Source of the DNA: Paulinella micropora
Lineage: Eukaryota; Cercozoa; Imbricatea; Euglyphida
Assembly (NCBI GenBank): GCA_009731375.1
Contig: BJOX01000188.1
Coordinates: forward strand, 751,803 to 785,986
Direction of reading: 5' to 3'
Length of the DNA stretch: 34,184 nt
In this document: positions 9,518-17,756 of the stretch, in pieces
How positions within the stretch are numbered: the stretch's first letter is position 1
Layout of the letters: each line of letters begins with the position of its first letter
Translations under genes and position numbers: made by a program
The notes under the pieces: model-generated
What the model was told of the DNA's origin: nothing
What the model saw: only the letters and a program-made list of their open reading frames with translations
Database searches by the model: none

Positions 9518-10507
9518 ATGGGAGTCATGTTTCTCTGGCGCACCAAGAGTGGCGGGCCCTTGTTCCGCCGGGCGGTCGAGTGCCTGGCGCCCGTGCTGCT
9601 CGAGGCCACGATCGATGCCACGCCGACCGGCCTCGGGCTCGTCGGTGTCGCCGACGGCGTGAGCGCCGAGTTGTGGATGCCCTTTGAAGAGGCACAAGGC
9701 GACTATGTCCAGTTTAACTGGAGCAAGGTACGCGTGGTGTTTTGCATCGATCTGAAGGAAGTGGCCAACTGGCTAACTCAGTACAGACCAGAAATGACGC
9801 TGGAGCTCGCACCGGACAGCGAGAACGAGCTTTCACTCAAACTGTACGACGAGGGCAAGAACTTCGAGCACACTAGCGCCCTGTCCAACCTGCACGTGCC
9901 GGCGGACGTGGTTACGACCGACGGCAACACCCTCTGGTGCGACCAGCTGGCCGACGTGAGCTCGACCGCGCTGTGTGCGGTGGCCAGGCACCACCACAAG
10001 ACCAACAGCCACGCGCGCTTCTACGTCACCAACGGCAGGCTGGCGGTCGAGTCCTGCCTGCTCGATGTCTCGGAACAGCGCAAGAGCTGCACCTACCTGG
10101 CGGACGTGATCCAGTGCCGCGAGTGCGAACGGCCCAGAATACGCAGCGAGCTGCCAGGCCAGGCGGGGGACGGGCTCTTCTATTCGCTGGACACGGTCAA
10201 GAAGATTCTGAAGGCGAGCAGTTTCCAGGAACGCAAGAAGGGGCGCGTGATGCTCGGGCTCAACAAGGACGGGCCGCTCGTGCTGGTGTTCAACCGTGGC
10301 GCCAGCTACCTGAAATTCGCCATCGTCTCGTCGAGCGCGGCCGCCGACGAAGAACAGCCCAATGTCGAGCCGCCCGTGCCGCTCGAGCGGCAGGAGAGCG
10401 CATGTGTGCCAAAGGTGATCAAGAGGAAGCACAAACAGTCGTCTTCGTCCGCGCGCGTCAAGAAGCAGAAAGTAGACGCAGTCCCGGAAGCCGCGAAAGG
10501 CGCTTGA
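9518..10507 (+). CDS. Sliding clamp (PCNA-like)
   Basis: A 329-residue PCNA-like processivity factor that would ring DNA and tether the polymerase. The N-terminal half shows the clamp pattern: LFRRAVECLAPVLLEATI then the GLGLVGVADGVSAEL strand-turn, and VNWL-like anchoring at KEVANWLTQYRPEMTLEL. The C-terminal half shows the matching repeat (YSLDTVKKILKA, then GRVMLGLNKDGPLVLVF and LKFAIV). Canonical PCNA is about 260 residues; here a Lys/Arg-rich C-terminal tail (KVIKRKHKQSSSS, RVKKQK) adds about 55, possibly a nuclear signal. The frame is open from 9407, but ATG 9518 fits the start of the fold and leaves the ATTTAAAT elements upstream. Its 3' end overlaps the convergent VLTF2 gene by 50 bases; CAATAAAA follows at about 10535. 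Confidence 0.85.
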   Translation: MGVMFLWRTKSGGPLFRRAVECLAPVLLEATIDATPTGLGLVGVADGVSAELWMPFEEAQGDYVQFNWSKVRVVFCIDLKEVANWLTQYRPEMTLELAPDSENELSLKLYDEGKNFEHTSALSNLHVPADVVTTDGNTLWCDQLADVSSTALCAVARHHHKTNSHARFYVTNGRLAVESCLLDVSEQRKSCTYLADVIQCRECERPRIRSELPGQAGDGLFYSLDTVKKILKASSFQERKKGRVMLGLNKDGPLVLVFNRGASYLKFAIVSSSAAADEEQPNVEPPVPLERQESACVPKVIKRKHKQSSSSARVKKQKVDAVPEAAKGA

Positions 10508-10925
10508 TGACGTAGGCTTTGCCTTGGTTAGGTCCAATAAAATGTTTTTGGGTTGGCAGTCTTTTGGCTAGAGGTAGCGCCCAGTCCCGGACCCCTCCCA
10601 CCTGCCGGAATTCCGAAGTGGTCATGCTGCCCCCGTACTCGAGCAGCTCCCACCTAGGCGGGGCAGGCCGTATGACTTGCTGCCTTAGATTCAGGCGCAA
10701 GTAAGAGTGGAGCAGATCTCCGGCCTGCGAGCGCAGAGATTCCGGCACGCCGTAGCTGACATAGGCCCACGCACAGGCCGGCGTACAAAACAGCCCGAAA
10801 ACGTACAGGTAGCCCTCGACGGGCGCGTACGCGACGGGCAGCTCAAACCACTTCCCGTCCCCGCGCGCGCTTGGGTGGCCGCAGTGCAGGCAGAGCCTCT
10901 TGCGGTGTATCTGTGTGCCTTCCAT
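10458..10925 (-). CDS. VLTF2-like late transcription factor (FCS-type zinc finger)
   Basis: A 155-residue protein from ATG (complement of 10923-10925). The central part carries an FCS-type zinc finger: C12-x2-C15 (LCLHCGH) and GLFCTPACAWAY (C47, C51), the arrangement known from poxvirus late transcription factor 2 and its giant-virus relatives. The rest (SLRSQAGDLLHSYLRLNL; the Pro-rich segment PAPPRWELLEYGG) follows the usual layout of a small factor. The frame could start upstream at TTG 10970, but ATG 10925 is more likely. It would switch on late genes with VLTF3, from which it diverges across a 95-base promoter. The C-terminal codons overlap the PCNA 3' end on the other strand. Confidence 0.7.
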   Translation of the reverse strand: MEGTQIHRKRLCLHCGHPSARGDGKWFELPVAYAPVEGYLYVFGLFCTPACAWAYVSYGVPESLRSQAGDLLHSYLRLNLRQQVIRPAPPRWELLEYGGSMTTSEFRQVGGVRDWALPLAKRLPTQKHFIGPNQGKAYVIKRLSRLPGLRLLSAS

Positions 10926-11020
10926 TTTTCTTACAGCGGAAGGAAGGAAAAACAATTTGCCCCGCCCCAATTTAAATCGGACCGCTTTTGAATTCGGTGC
11001 TCACGCACACGCTCACACAA
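10926..11020. promoter_or_regulatory. Divergent VLTF2/VLTF3 promoter with ATTTAAAT
   Basis: The 95-base intergenic region between the two late transcription factor genes holds one ATTTAAAT palindrome at 10970-10977, 45 bases from the VLTF2 start and 44 from the VLTF3 start. A centrally placed palindrome could serve both directions. Function is inferred from recurrence at other replication and transcription genes. Confidence 0.45.
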
Positions 11021-12800
11021 ATGTGCGAGCACGAATTCGTCTTCAACCGGGAAACGAGCGGGACCTTTTGCAAGACATGCGGTCTAGTGGGGAGAGAGCA
11101 CTCGCTGTACGGGTCGAACCAGTACTTGGTGAATGGCAGCATGCGGGGGGACGAGGGCGAGATGACGGAGCAGCCGAGGCGCCCGCAAGGTTACACCCGA
11201 TTATCGAGGTTCCGCGAGATTACGAGGCAGGTATTTGGGTTGAGGGGGATTCATCAGAAGCCGCTAGTCAGCCAGGCCTTGCTGCAGCTGGCGAGAGATC
11301 TCTGCCACAAGTGGAGGGTGAATGGTACAGAGATTACCCCGTCGAAGTTGATCTACGTGTTCAAGAAGAGCCGCCTCGGCCCGCTCTCGTTGGACCGGGC
11401 GGCCTGCCTCGCCTACCTGCTCGGCGGCTCCAGNNNNNNNNNNNNNNNNNNNNNNNNNNNNNNNNNNNNNNNNNNNNNNNNNNNNNNNNNNNNNNNNNNN
11501 NNNNNNNNNNNNNNNNNNNNNNNNNNNNNNNNNNNNNNNNNNNNNNNNNNNNNNNNNNNNNNNNNNNNNNNNNNNNNNNNNNNNNNNNNNNNNNNNNNNN
11601 NNNNNNNNNNNNNNNNNNNNNNNNNNNNNNNNNNNNNNNNNNNNNNNNNNNNNNNNNNNNNNNNNNNNNNNNNNNNNNNNNNNNNNNNNNNNNNNNNNNN
11701 NNNNNNNNNNNNNNNNNNNNNNNNNNNNNNNNNNNNNNNNNNNNNNNNNNNNNNNNNNNNNNNNNNNNNNNNNNNNNNNNNNNNNNNNNNNNNNNNNNNN
11801 NNNNNNNNNNNNNNNNNNNNNNNNNNNNNNNNNNNNNNNNNNNNNNNNNNNNNNNNNNNNNNNNNNNNNNNNNNNNNNNNNNNNNNNNNNNNNNNNNNNN
11901 NNNNNNNNNNNNNNNNNNNNNNNNNNNNNNNNNNNNNNNNNNNNNNNNNNNNNNNNNNNNNNNNNNNNNNNNNNNNNNNNNNNNNNNNNNNNNNNNNNNN
12001 NNNNNNNNNNNNNNNNNNNNNNNNNNNNNNNNNNNGGGTCGAACCAGTACTTGGTGAATGGCAGCATGCGGGGGGACGAGGGCGAGATGACGGAGCAGCC
12101 GAGGCGCCCGCAAGGTTACACCCGATTATCGAGGTTCCGCGAGATTACGAGGCAGGTATTTGGGTTGAGGGGGATTCATCAGAAGCCGCTAGTCAGCCAG
12201 GCCTTGCTGCAGCTGGCGAGAGATCTCTGCCACAAGTGGAGGGTGAATGGTACAGAGATTACCCCGTCGAAGTTGATCTACGTGTTCAAGAAGAGCCGCC
12301 TCGGCCCGCTCTCGTTGGACCGGGCGGCCTGCCTCGCCTACCTGCTCGGCGGCTCCAGGGACAGGCTGACGAGCGGGGCCGAGCCCACCCGCGAAGTGCT
12401 CCAGGGGCTCGAAGCACTGTTTCACCAGGTGGACGGGGCGTGGCCGGTGGTGCGGGAGCTGCTCAAGGCCCGGCACGGCTGGCATCGCGCCTGTTTTATC
12501 AATTATTCTACACTGCTCCGAGCACTGCTAGAGCTCATGGAACAGCCCGCGCTCGCCGCGCGCGTGCCGCCGCTCAAGCAGAGCGAAAGCAAGCACAGAC
12601 AGACGGCGATCTGGGCCACCATCTGCCAGACACTGGGCTGGACCTTTTTACCAATCACCGGCAACCTGCTGAGCCCGCCCGACGGCAACGCCAGGCCGAG
12701 AGAGAGCCATCTGCTCGGCTCCAAGCCGCTCCGCAAAAAACGGAAGAAGGCTCGTCGCGCGATTGCTGTACGTGCTGGATTTAAATTCTCGCAATTCTAA
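11021..12800 (+). CDS. VLTF3-like late transcription factor, split by a gap and a duplicated segment
   Basis: A VLTF3-like factor. It starts at ATG 11021 with a zinc-ribbon-like half (C-x3-H, then FCKTCGLV), continues through a helical core (SQALLQLARDLCHKW), and ends with the family's signature at about 12560-12650: VPPLKQSESK, then IWATICQTLGWTF, comparable to the PLLK...K...IWK.IC...GW pattern of the Pox_VLTF3 family. The C-terminus is basic (KKRKKARR). A 602-base N run (11434-12035) and a repeat of 11111-11433 (12036-12358) sit inside. Omitting both leaves 413 + 442 = 855 bases, exactly 285 codons, so the gap and copy are almost surely artefacts and the protein is 284 residues. It pairs functionally with VLTF2. 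No RNA polymerase gene is seen nearby. Confidence 0.85.
11434..12035. other. Assembly gap of 602 N
   Basis: Followed immediately by a copy of the 323 bases that precede it, so the gap estimate itself is probably spurious. Confidence 0.9.
12036..12358 (+). repeat. Exact copy of 11111-11433 (assembly duplication)
   Basis: These 323 bases repeat 11111-11433 (offset 925) with no difference that I can find. The copy ends exactly where the first copy meets the N run. Removing one copy and the gap restores the VLTF3 frame, which indicates a failed overlap merge rather than a biological repeat. Confidence 0.9.
12779..12786. promoter_or_regulatory. ATTTAAAT element upstream of the protelomerase-like gene
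   Basis: The octamer lies 55-62 bases before ATG 12841 and within the last codons of VLTF3. An A-run (about 12807-12814) follows. It is one of six copies in the window, all near gene starts. Confidence 0.4.
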
Positions 12801-12840
12801 TCGATTAAAAAAAAGAGGAGCCCGTCACAACTGCCAGAAA

Positions 12841-14964
12841 ATGATGGACACGTTACATGCCACGGAACGGAAAGAGATCCCGAAGCCGGAAGTCAAGGTA
12901 GCGCCGGGCCACGGCGAGCTCGCCGCCTGGGGCAAGAAGGCCGGGGTGCCCCTGGCCCGTTTGTGGCGGGCCTCGACAAGCTCATGAAGCTCTCGGCCAA
13001 GCAGTACCAGGCGCTGCTGGGCAGGGTCCGCCTGTCCGCGCTCGGCCTGGACGCCTCGCGCTTCGAGCGCTCGGCCGAGCTGGAGGCCGTGATTGCTTTT
13101 TGGACGGAGCACTGGGGCGACTACTTCATTTTCCCCAAGAACAACAAGATGCGCGTGGGCGATTTCCTCCGGAAGACCCACGCCGACCTGCAGGGCACCT
13201 TCTTCACTTCGAACAAGGGAGGGCTGGCGGCCTTCAAGGTGAGCGACGACCTCCGCCTGCTGCCCGCCGGCAACGACTGGGAGGGCGGCGAGCTGACGTT
13301 CAGGCAGGCCCTCTACGGCCCGCACGAGGGCTCGGTCGAAGGCTGCGACGGCAACACCAAACCGCTCCGCGACTGCCTGCTCGCGCACTGCAAGATGTTC
13401 TTGCGCTATCCCAACGACATTTTCGACTACGCGAAAGTGCTCAACGACCTCGTGGATGCCGTTTGTCCCGGCGCCAAGACCAGGCACGACAGCTACACCG
13501 AGTTCCGGAACTGGCTGTTCGGCGGCGAGGACGCCAAGGGCAACCTGCAGACTCCGTTCGGGCTGGAGGTCGCGCGCTTCTTGCTGCAGAACGGGCTGTT
13601 CAGCGACCCGAACATGAGCTCCGGCACGGCGAAAAGAACGAAAGAAAACCGGACCGAGAAGATGGAGCACCAGCACGCCATCCACGAGGACACGTGGCTC
13701 GCGTGGCTGGACTCGCTGTACCAGGCCCTGCTGGCGGAGAGCGCGGGCGTGCACCAGGCCCCTGACTCGCCGTTTTTGCCTACCGTCGACAGGCCACTGT
13801 GGGGGCTGGAGGCGGTTTTCCTGATGGCCGCGCTGGGCATGCGGGGGATAGAAGTGGTCAAGTTCTCTGACTTGGGCGCGCTGGACGAAAAGCAGCAACA
13901 GGACAGGGTCTTCTCCAGCATCGCGCTCAGCCGCCACGTCTCGCAGATCGGCCAAGCCAAGAAGGGCTGGCTGACCTACGACCCGCCGGAAGACGACGGC
14001 GGCGAGTGGACGCTGGCGGCCGTGCCGAAGCCCATCGGCCTGCTGACCGCCGACACCAACGGCATCCTGCAGATCTTTGGGCACATGCGCAAGCTGATTG
14101 ACACCCACCTCGAGTACCGCGCACGGCACTCGGGCGGCCAGAAGCTTAAGCAGGCCGACCGCCCGCCGTCCGACTACACTTCGACCGCCGACCTGCCGCC
14201 GCCGCAACCGCAGCAACCGCCCAAGCAGAAAAAGCAAAAGACGGCCGCCGTCTCTGCCTGGGCCAAGCGAGTTCTGGACCGGCCCGACGGCACGAGCGCC
14301 ATTGCCGCGCTAGGCAACGCCGAGGCCATGACCGTGCTGAACGGCGCGGGGCTGGAAAAATGCTTCGACTACCTCATGGAACACTACTCTAAATTTACGA
14401 GCAAGAAGGACAAGCCATTGGGCAACAAGCACATGCTGCGAGCCCTGTACGGTGAAGTGGCCTACGCGCTGTACAGCGAGGGCTCCCTGGTCTCTAGGCC
14501 ACTGTTCTTGTCTCGAGTGCTGGCGCACGCGAACCAGGACCTGAACTCACAGCTTTTCTACCAGCAGGTCTTCCTCGTTAGGCGGGAAACCCCGCTGCTC
14601 GACACCGTGACGGACGTGAACGTCAAGAAACTGATCCAGGACCTGATGCTGCAGTCGAACCAGCTGGCGGCCCAGTACCGGGAGGCACTGGGCGCTGTGC
14701 CACGGCCCGCGGCGCCACCGCCACCGGCCGGCCGGGCAGCACGAGACCAAGCACGAGGCCTTCAAGCGCCGGGCCCTGGCCTTTTTCAACTTGCACAAGG
14801 CAGAGAACCTGGCCAAGCTCAGGGACCCGGCGTTCTGGCGCGGGCCGCACCAGCACACTTTTCCGGTCGCCCCGGCCACCCGGTTCGCCGGCCTGGTCAG
14901 CGACCTACTGGACAGGTCGGTGCCACCGGAACAATTGAGCACAATGTTTGCCGAGCTGATTTAA
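12841..14964 (+). CDS. Protelomerase-like (telomere resolvase) tyrosine recombinase, two apparent frameshifts
   Basis: A protein of about 700 residues that would cut and rejoin a palindromic telomere junction to make closed hairpin ends. In the main frame (numbered from codon 12963) the tyrosine-recombinase residues appear in order: R294 in ALGMRGIEVV, a Lys segment QAKKG (332-335), H490 and R493 in NKHMLRALYGEVAY, H522 in RVLAH, and Y533 in QLFYQQV (codon 14559-14561). The size and the H-x2-R-x2-Y pattern suit phage protelomerases such as TelK/TelN (about 630-640 residues) better than ordinary integrases. The N-terminal start (MMDTLHATERKEIPK, ATG 12841) is in another frame, with a shift near 12945-12965. 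A second shift at about 14690-14745 precedes the true C-terminus (KHEAFKRRALAFFNLHK), ending at TAA 14962-14964. The insert near 14160-14250 is Pro/Gln/Lys-rich. A more general tyrosine recombinase remains possible. Confidence 0.75.
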
Positions 14965-15086
14965 ATCGGATGGTCCCGGCGCTTTTTCTAGAAAACCGTT
15001 ACTCTATATGGCGACCGTTACTTTTTACTCATCGTGACCAGCTCACAATTCGTCCCGGAGCCAAGACAACAAGTCCAAAAAGAGAA
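14959..15086 (+). promoter_or_regulatory. Intergenic region with ATTTAAAT and ACCGTTACT direct repeats
   Basis: ATTTAAAT at 14959-14966 overlaps the upstream stop codon. Downstream, ACCGTTACT occurs at 14995-15003 and 15014-15022, 19 bases apart with CTATATGG between them. This is probably the promoter of the gene at 15087. The paired repeats could be a protein-binding site. Confidence 0.4.
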
Positions 15087-15674
15087 ATGACGACCGTCAG
15101 AACTACACAATGGGGTGAGGTGTCACTGGTTGACGCCGTCCACCAGAAATATCCTACGTGGGACCGCAACCGCTGCGCCGCCCGGGTAAAACGGCATTTA
15201 CAGCTCCACCCGTACAAACTAGAAAACATGAAGCGCCACGTCTTCAAGAACCGCGGAGGGCGCAAGGACGGGACATGGGTCGCGAACCCGGCCACGGCGG
15301 CGGAGATCGTCGAGTCAATAGTGCACGATTTTGGCCGCAAAACACGGTCAGCCCCTGGGACAGTCCTCCGGCCGCGAAATCAGCCCCTCGTAGAAGTCAT
15401 CCCCGCTCTCACGCGCAATGGCGAGTGCATCGTCGACGCTACGACAACCTTGGCTGAGCTGGGACCAGACACAGCAGAAACCCTCCTCCCGGCTGCGAAC
15501 GAGGCACAGACTACAGTTGCGGTCCTGGCCGAAATTGAGACATGGGGACCTCCCTTGTCGCCCCTGCCCGAATACGAGTTCTGCGGGAGCGAAGAAGAGC
15601 CACTTACAGATCAAGGACAACATGGCGACGAGTTCGTTGACTTGTTCGAAGGTTACGTACACAAGTTTTTTTAA
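15087..15674 (+). CDS. Putative DNA-binding protein with acidic C-terminus
   Basis: A 195-residue frame from ATG 15087 to TAA 15672-15674. The first 90 residues (VSLVDAVHQKYP, CAARVKRHLQLH, then KNRGGRKDGTWVANPATAAE) resemble a short helical domain found in phage and large-virus regulatory proteins, in which a basic GRG-like turn precedes a VAD/VAN segment. The similarity is weak and I do not name a family. The second half is acidic (SEEEPL, GDEFVDLFEG), like a transcription activation tail. It reads in the same frame as the out-of-phase extension of the protelomerase-like gene but is a separate gene behind its own intergenic region. It is convergent with the F-box gene, with a single base between stops. 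Confidence 0.55.
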   Translation: MTTVRTTQWGEVSLVDAVHQKYPTWDRNRCAARVKRHLQLHPYKLENMKRHVFKNRGGRKDGTWVANPATAAEIVESIVHDFGRKTRSAPGTVLRPRNQPLVEVIPALTRNGECIVDATTTLAELGPDTAETLLPAANEAQTTVAVLAEIETWGPPLSPLPEYEFCGSEEEPLTDQGQHGDEFVDLFEGYVHKFF

Positions 15675-15675
15675 A

Positions 15676-16266
15676 TTAGTCGTGCGTTGTATAATAAAGA
15701 TTAGCATTGAAACGAGGCAGAAAGCGCAGGCCGGTCTCGAACGCCCCGGCCTGCCACAGGAAACGCTGCCACTTGTTAGGCTGGACTACCTCCCACCCGC
15801 TGCGCCGGTAGGCCTCTAGAAAATGATAGACAGGCGTGTAGGCCAGCACGACTACCTGCTCGCGCCTGTTCCGTCTGGTAGGGTAAGAAGTCCGGCCCAG
15901 GGCCCTGACGGCCTCTATGAGCGTCACCAGTTCGTGGCGGTGCTTGGCACAAAAGTGCTCGGCGCACAAGTTCTGCGAGTAAATCGGTGACAGGCACTCG
16001 AAGCAGATCTTGTCTGCCTTCTTTTCGACTCGCGCCAGCAGCATGTTGATGTTCTTGATCTTGAACGTAAACGTGGCGTTCAGCAGGTGGCGCAGGCCCT
16101 CGAACTCTGTGCTTGCTTTAGCCGTGGCCTTGCGCCACTTTCGTGGCCTGGGGCGGATGAAGCAGTTCGTGTGGCCCCGGAGGTAGACCACCGTGCGCGC
16201 CAGTTCGCCCGGGCCGAGCCATGACAGGACTTCCGTCAGCAAGTCGCTGGGCAGACGCGCTATCAT
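15676..16266 (-). CDS. F-box-like protein with Cys/His cluster
   Basis: A 196-residue protein from ATG (complement of 16264-16266). The N-terminus MIARLPSDLLTEVLSWLGPG fits an F-box (LP-x-D-L-L-x-E-[IV]-L-S-x-L), the domain that docks a protein to Skp1 in SCF ubiquitin ligases. A Cys/His cluster (CFECLSP, then NLCAEHFCAKHRHE at about 88-110) may bind zinc. The last 90 residues are aromatic and basic (YHFLEAYRRSGWEVVQ). Viral F-box proteins commonly redirect host ubiquitination, so a host-modulating role is plausible but is inferred from the F-box alone. Its upstream region on the minus strand reads TTTTTTATTCTTGTTGCC followed by a TATAAG, like the structural-gene promoters here. Confidence 0.65.
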   Translation of the reverse strand: MIARLPSDLLTEVLSWLGPGELARTVVYLRGHTNCFIRPRPRKWRKATAKASTEFEGLRHLLNATFTFKIKNINMLLARVEKKADKICFECLSPIYSQNLCAEHFCAKHRHELVTLIEAVRALGRTSYPTRRNRREQVVVLAYTPVYHFLEAYRRSGWEVVQPNKWQRFLWQAGAFETGLRFLPRFNANLYYTTHD

Positions 16267-16319
16267 TTTTTATTGGCTAGCTTATAACTATACCAGGCAA
16301 CAAGAATAAAAAAAGGGTG

Positions 16320-16418
16320 CTACATCCGGGCTAACAGCCTCTGGCCCGCCGGCCCGCCCGGGCGCAGGCCCAGGCGCCGCGGAGGAGGAGGAGGCGGCGG
16401 CAGGCCCAGCGCCGGCCG
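16320..16418 (-). other. In-frame open extension after the packaging ATPase stop
   Basis: After TAG (complement of 16419-16421) the same frame continues for 32 sense codons, with a proline run (GLPPPPPPPRRLGLRP), to TAG at 16320-16322. The stop is followed by CGG, a context known to be leaky for some viral stops. It may be readthrough, a base error in the stop, or chance in GC-rich sequence. Confidence 0.25.
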
Positions 16419-17680
16419 CTAGTCGATGCGCCTCACCATGCTAGGCGTGCGGTACGGGTGCATGCGGTGGTTCGGATCGTTGGCGTATACGTAGCCGTAC
16501 ACCGGCGGCCGCGGCGGCGGCGCCTGTTGCTCGCGCCAGCGCGCCTCGGCGGCGGCCTCCGCGTCCTGGCCAAAAGCCACCATCTCCCGCAGCTTTTGCT
16601 TGTCCTTCTGGGCCAGGCTCTTGCCCTTGCGCAGGCGGCTCTTGGCCGCGTCGGCGTAGTGCATCATTTTCTGCAGGGCCGCGTGGTGTCCGCGCGACAG
16701 GTACAGGTTCTCGGCGCGCGCCATGCGAGCTGGGCCAAGCGCAGTTCCTTGGTGAGCTCGTCCTTGCTCGGTTCCTTGGGCTTGTCGGGGCCCTTGAGCA
16801 TGACCTCCCCGTCCGGGAGAGTGGCAGGGGCCAGCCACGACATGTAGTTGTGCTCGAGCTTGTCTACTCGTTCGCTGTAGACCACGCACGCGTGCTTGGT
16901 GCCTGTCACTTCGGGGTCGGTGGCCTGGGCCAAGTGCAGGAAAAACGACTTCTTGTCCATCATTTGCCCGTAGTTCTCCCATAACGAATTCAGTGTCTTG
17001 TGGTTCTTGCTCAGAAACATGACCGTAAAAGACGTTTGCTCGCGCATGATCGGAGAAACGCTCTGGCGGCCGGTCAGGTACTGGACGGCCACGAAGATTG
17101 AGATGTTGTAATGCCTGTAGGTCCCAATGAAGTTGCTCATCCAGCCGTCCTGCGTGTTCAGGATGCCCACTAAATCATCGAATACGAGGAAACTAGGTTC
17201 GAGGTAGCCTTGCTGTTGGTAGCGCCGTTTCAAGTTATCCACGTACTGCACCAGCACGTCCTTGTTGAAGCCTTCGTACACCCGCACGTGCTGCTCCGAC
17301 GCCCAGTGGAAGCGATAGGAGTGTTTGAACTTGGTGCGAACCATCACGAGCCCGAACTGGAACGCCCCCTTTTTGCGGAGGCACATCGAGTACAATAACC
17401 AGCGCAGGAAGTGCGTTTTCCCTTTCTCGCTCTTACCAACCAGCACGAAAAGCTGGCCGGCCGTCGGGTCCTTGGGGTAGAAGTACTCGACGTTGCGCGA
17501 GAGCTGTTCCGGGTCCTCCGGCAGTTCTTCCTCCTTCTCCTCCTCCTTCTTCTTCTTCTTCTTAGACTTCTTGTCCTTCTGTTTCTGGATGTACTCGTCT
17601 ATCTTTTCCTCGATCGGTTCTTCTTCCTCCGCGTCGTTTGGCGCTGGCAGGGCGCCCAGCGGGCCGGCATTGTCGTCCAT
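16419..17680 (-). CDS. A32-type genome packaging ATPase, frameshifted near the 3' end
   Basis: This FtsK/HerA-type ATPase would pump DNA into the capsid. From ATG (complement of 17678-17680) the N-terminus is acidic then lysine-rich (IQKQKDKKSKKKKKKEEE). Walker A is GKSEKGKT (residues 82-89), Walker B FLVFDD (164-169), and the sensor glutamine lies in FVAVQYLTG (Q200), the order expected for A32-like ATPases. This frame ends at 16664 with a sequence that is not protein-like. Near 16722-16735 another frame takes over (ENLYLSRGHHAALQKMMHYAD) and ends at TAG, complement of 16419-16421. Either one base is missing or a separate 101-residue gene starts at ATG 16724. I favour one gene. The same frame stays open for 32 more codons after the TAG. 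It is divergent from the coiled-coil gene. Confidence 0.9.
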
Positions 17681-17756
17681 GACCCTTTTTTAGATGTCGT
17701 TGAGCGGCAATTAAATTTTTTTTATTGTCTAGTGCTAGTTTTGTAAAAAAAGGGGG
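17681..17756. promoter_or_regulatory. Divergent AT-rich promoter between packaging ATPase and coiled-coil gene
   Basis: The 76 bases contain TTTTTTTTATTGTCTAGTGC (17718-17737) followed by TTTTGTAAAAAAAGG before ATG 17757, and a T-run near 17684-17690 that reads as an A-run before the ATPase start on the minus strand. The arrangement resembles the promoters of the structural genes at 22.5-25.6 kb. Confidence 0.4.

Noticed and set aside
12825-14237. Long minus-strand frame of 470 codons opposite the protelomerase-like gene
   Set aside because: It mirrors the GC-rich codon use of the plus-strand gene, is rich in Arg/Val/Leu/Ala without motifs, and has no promoter.
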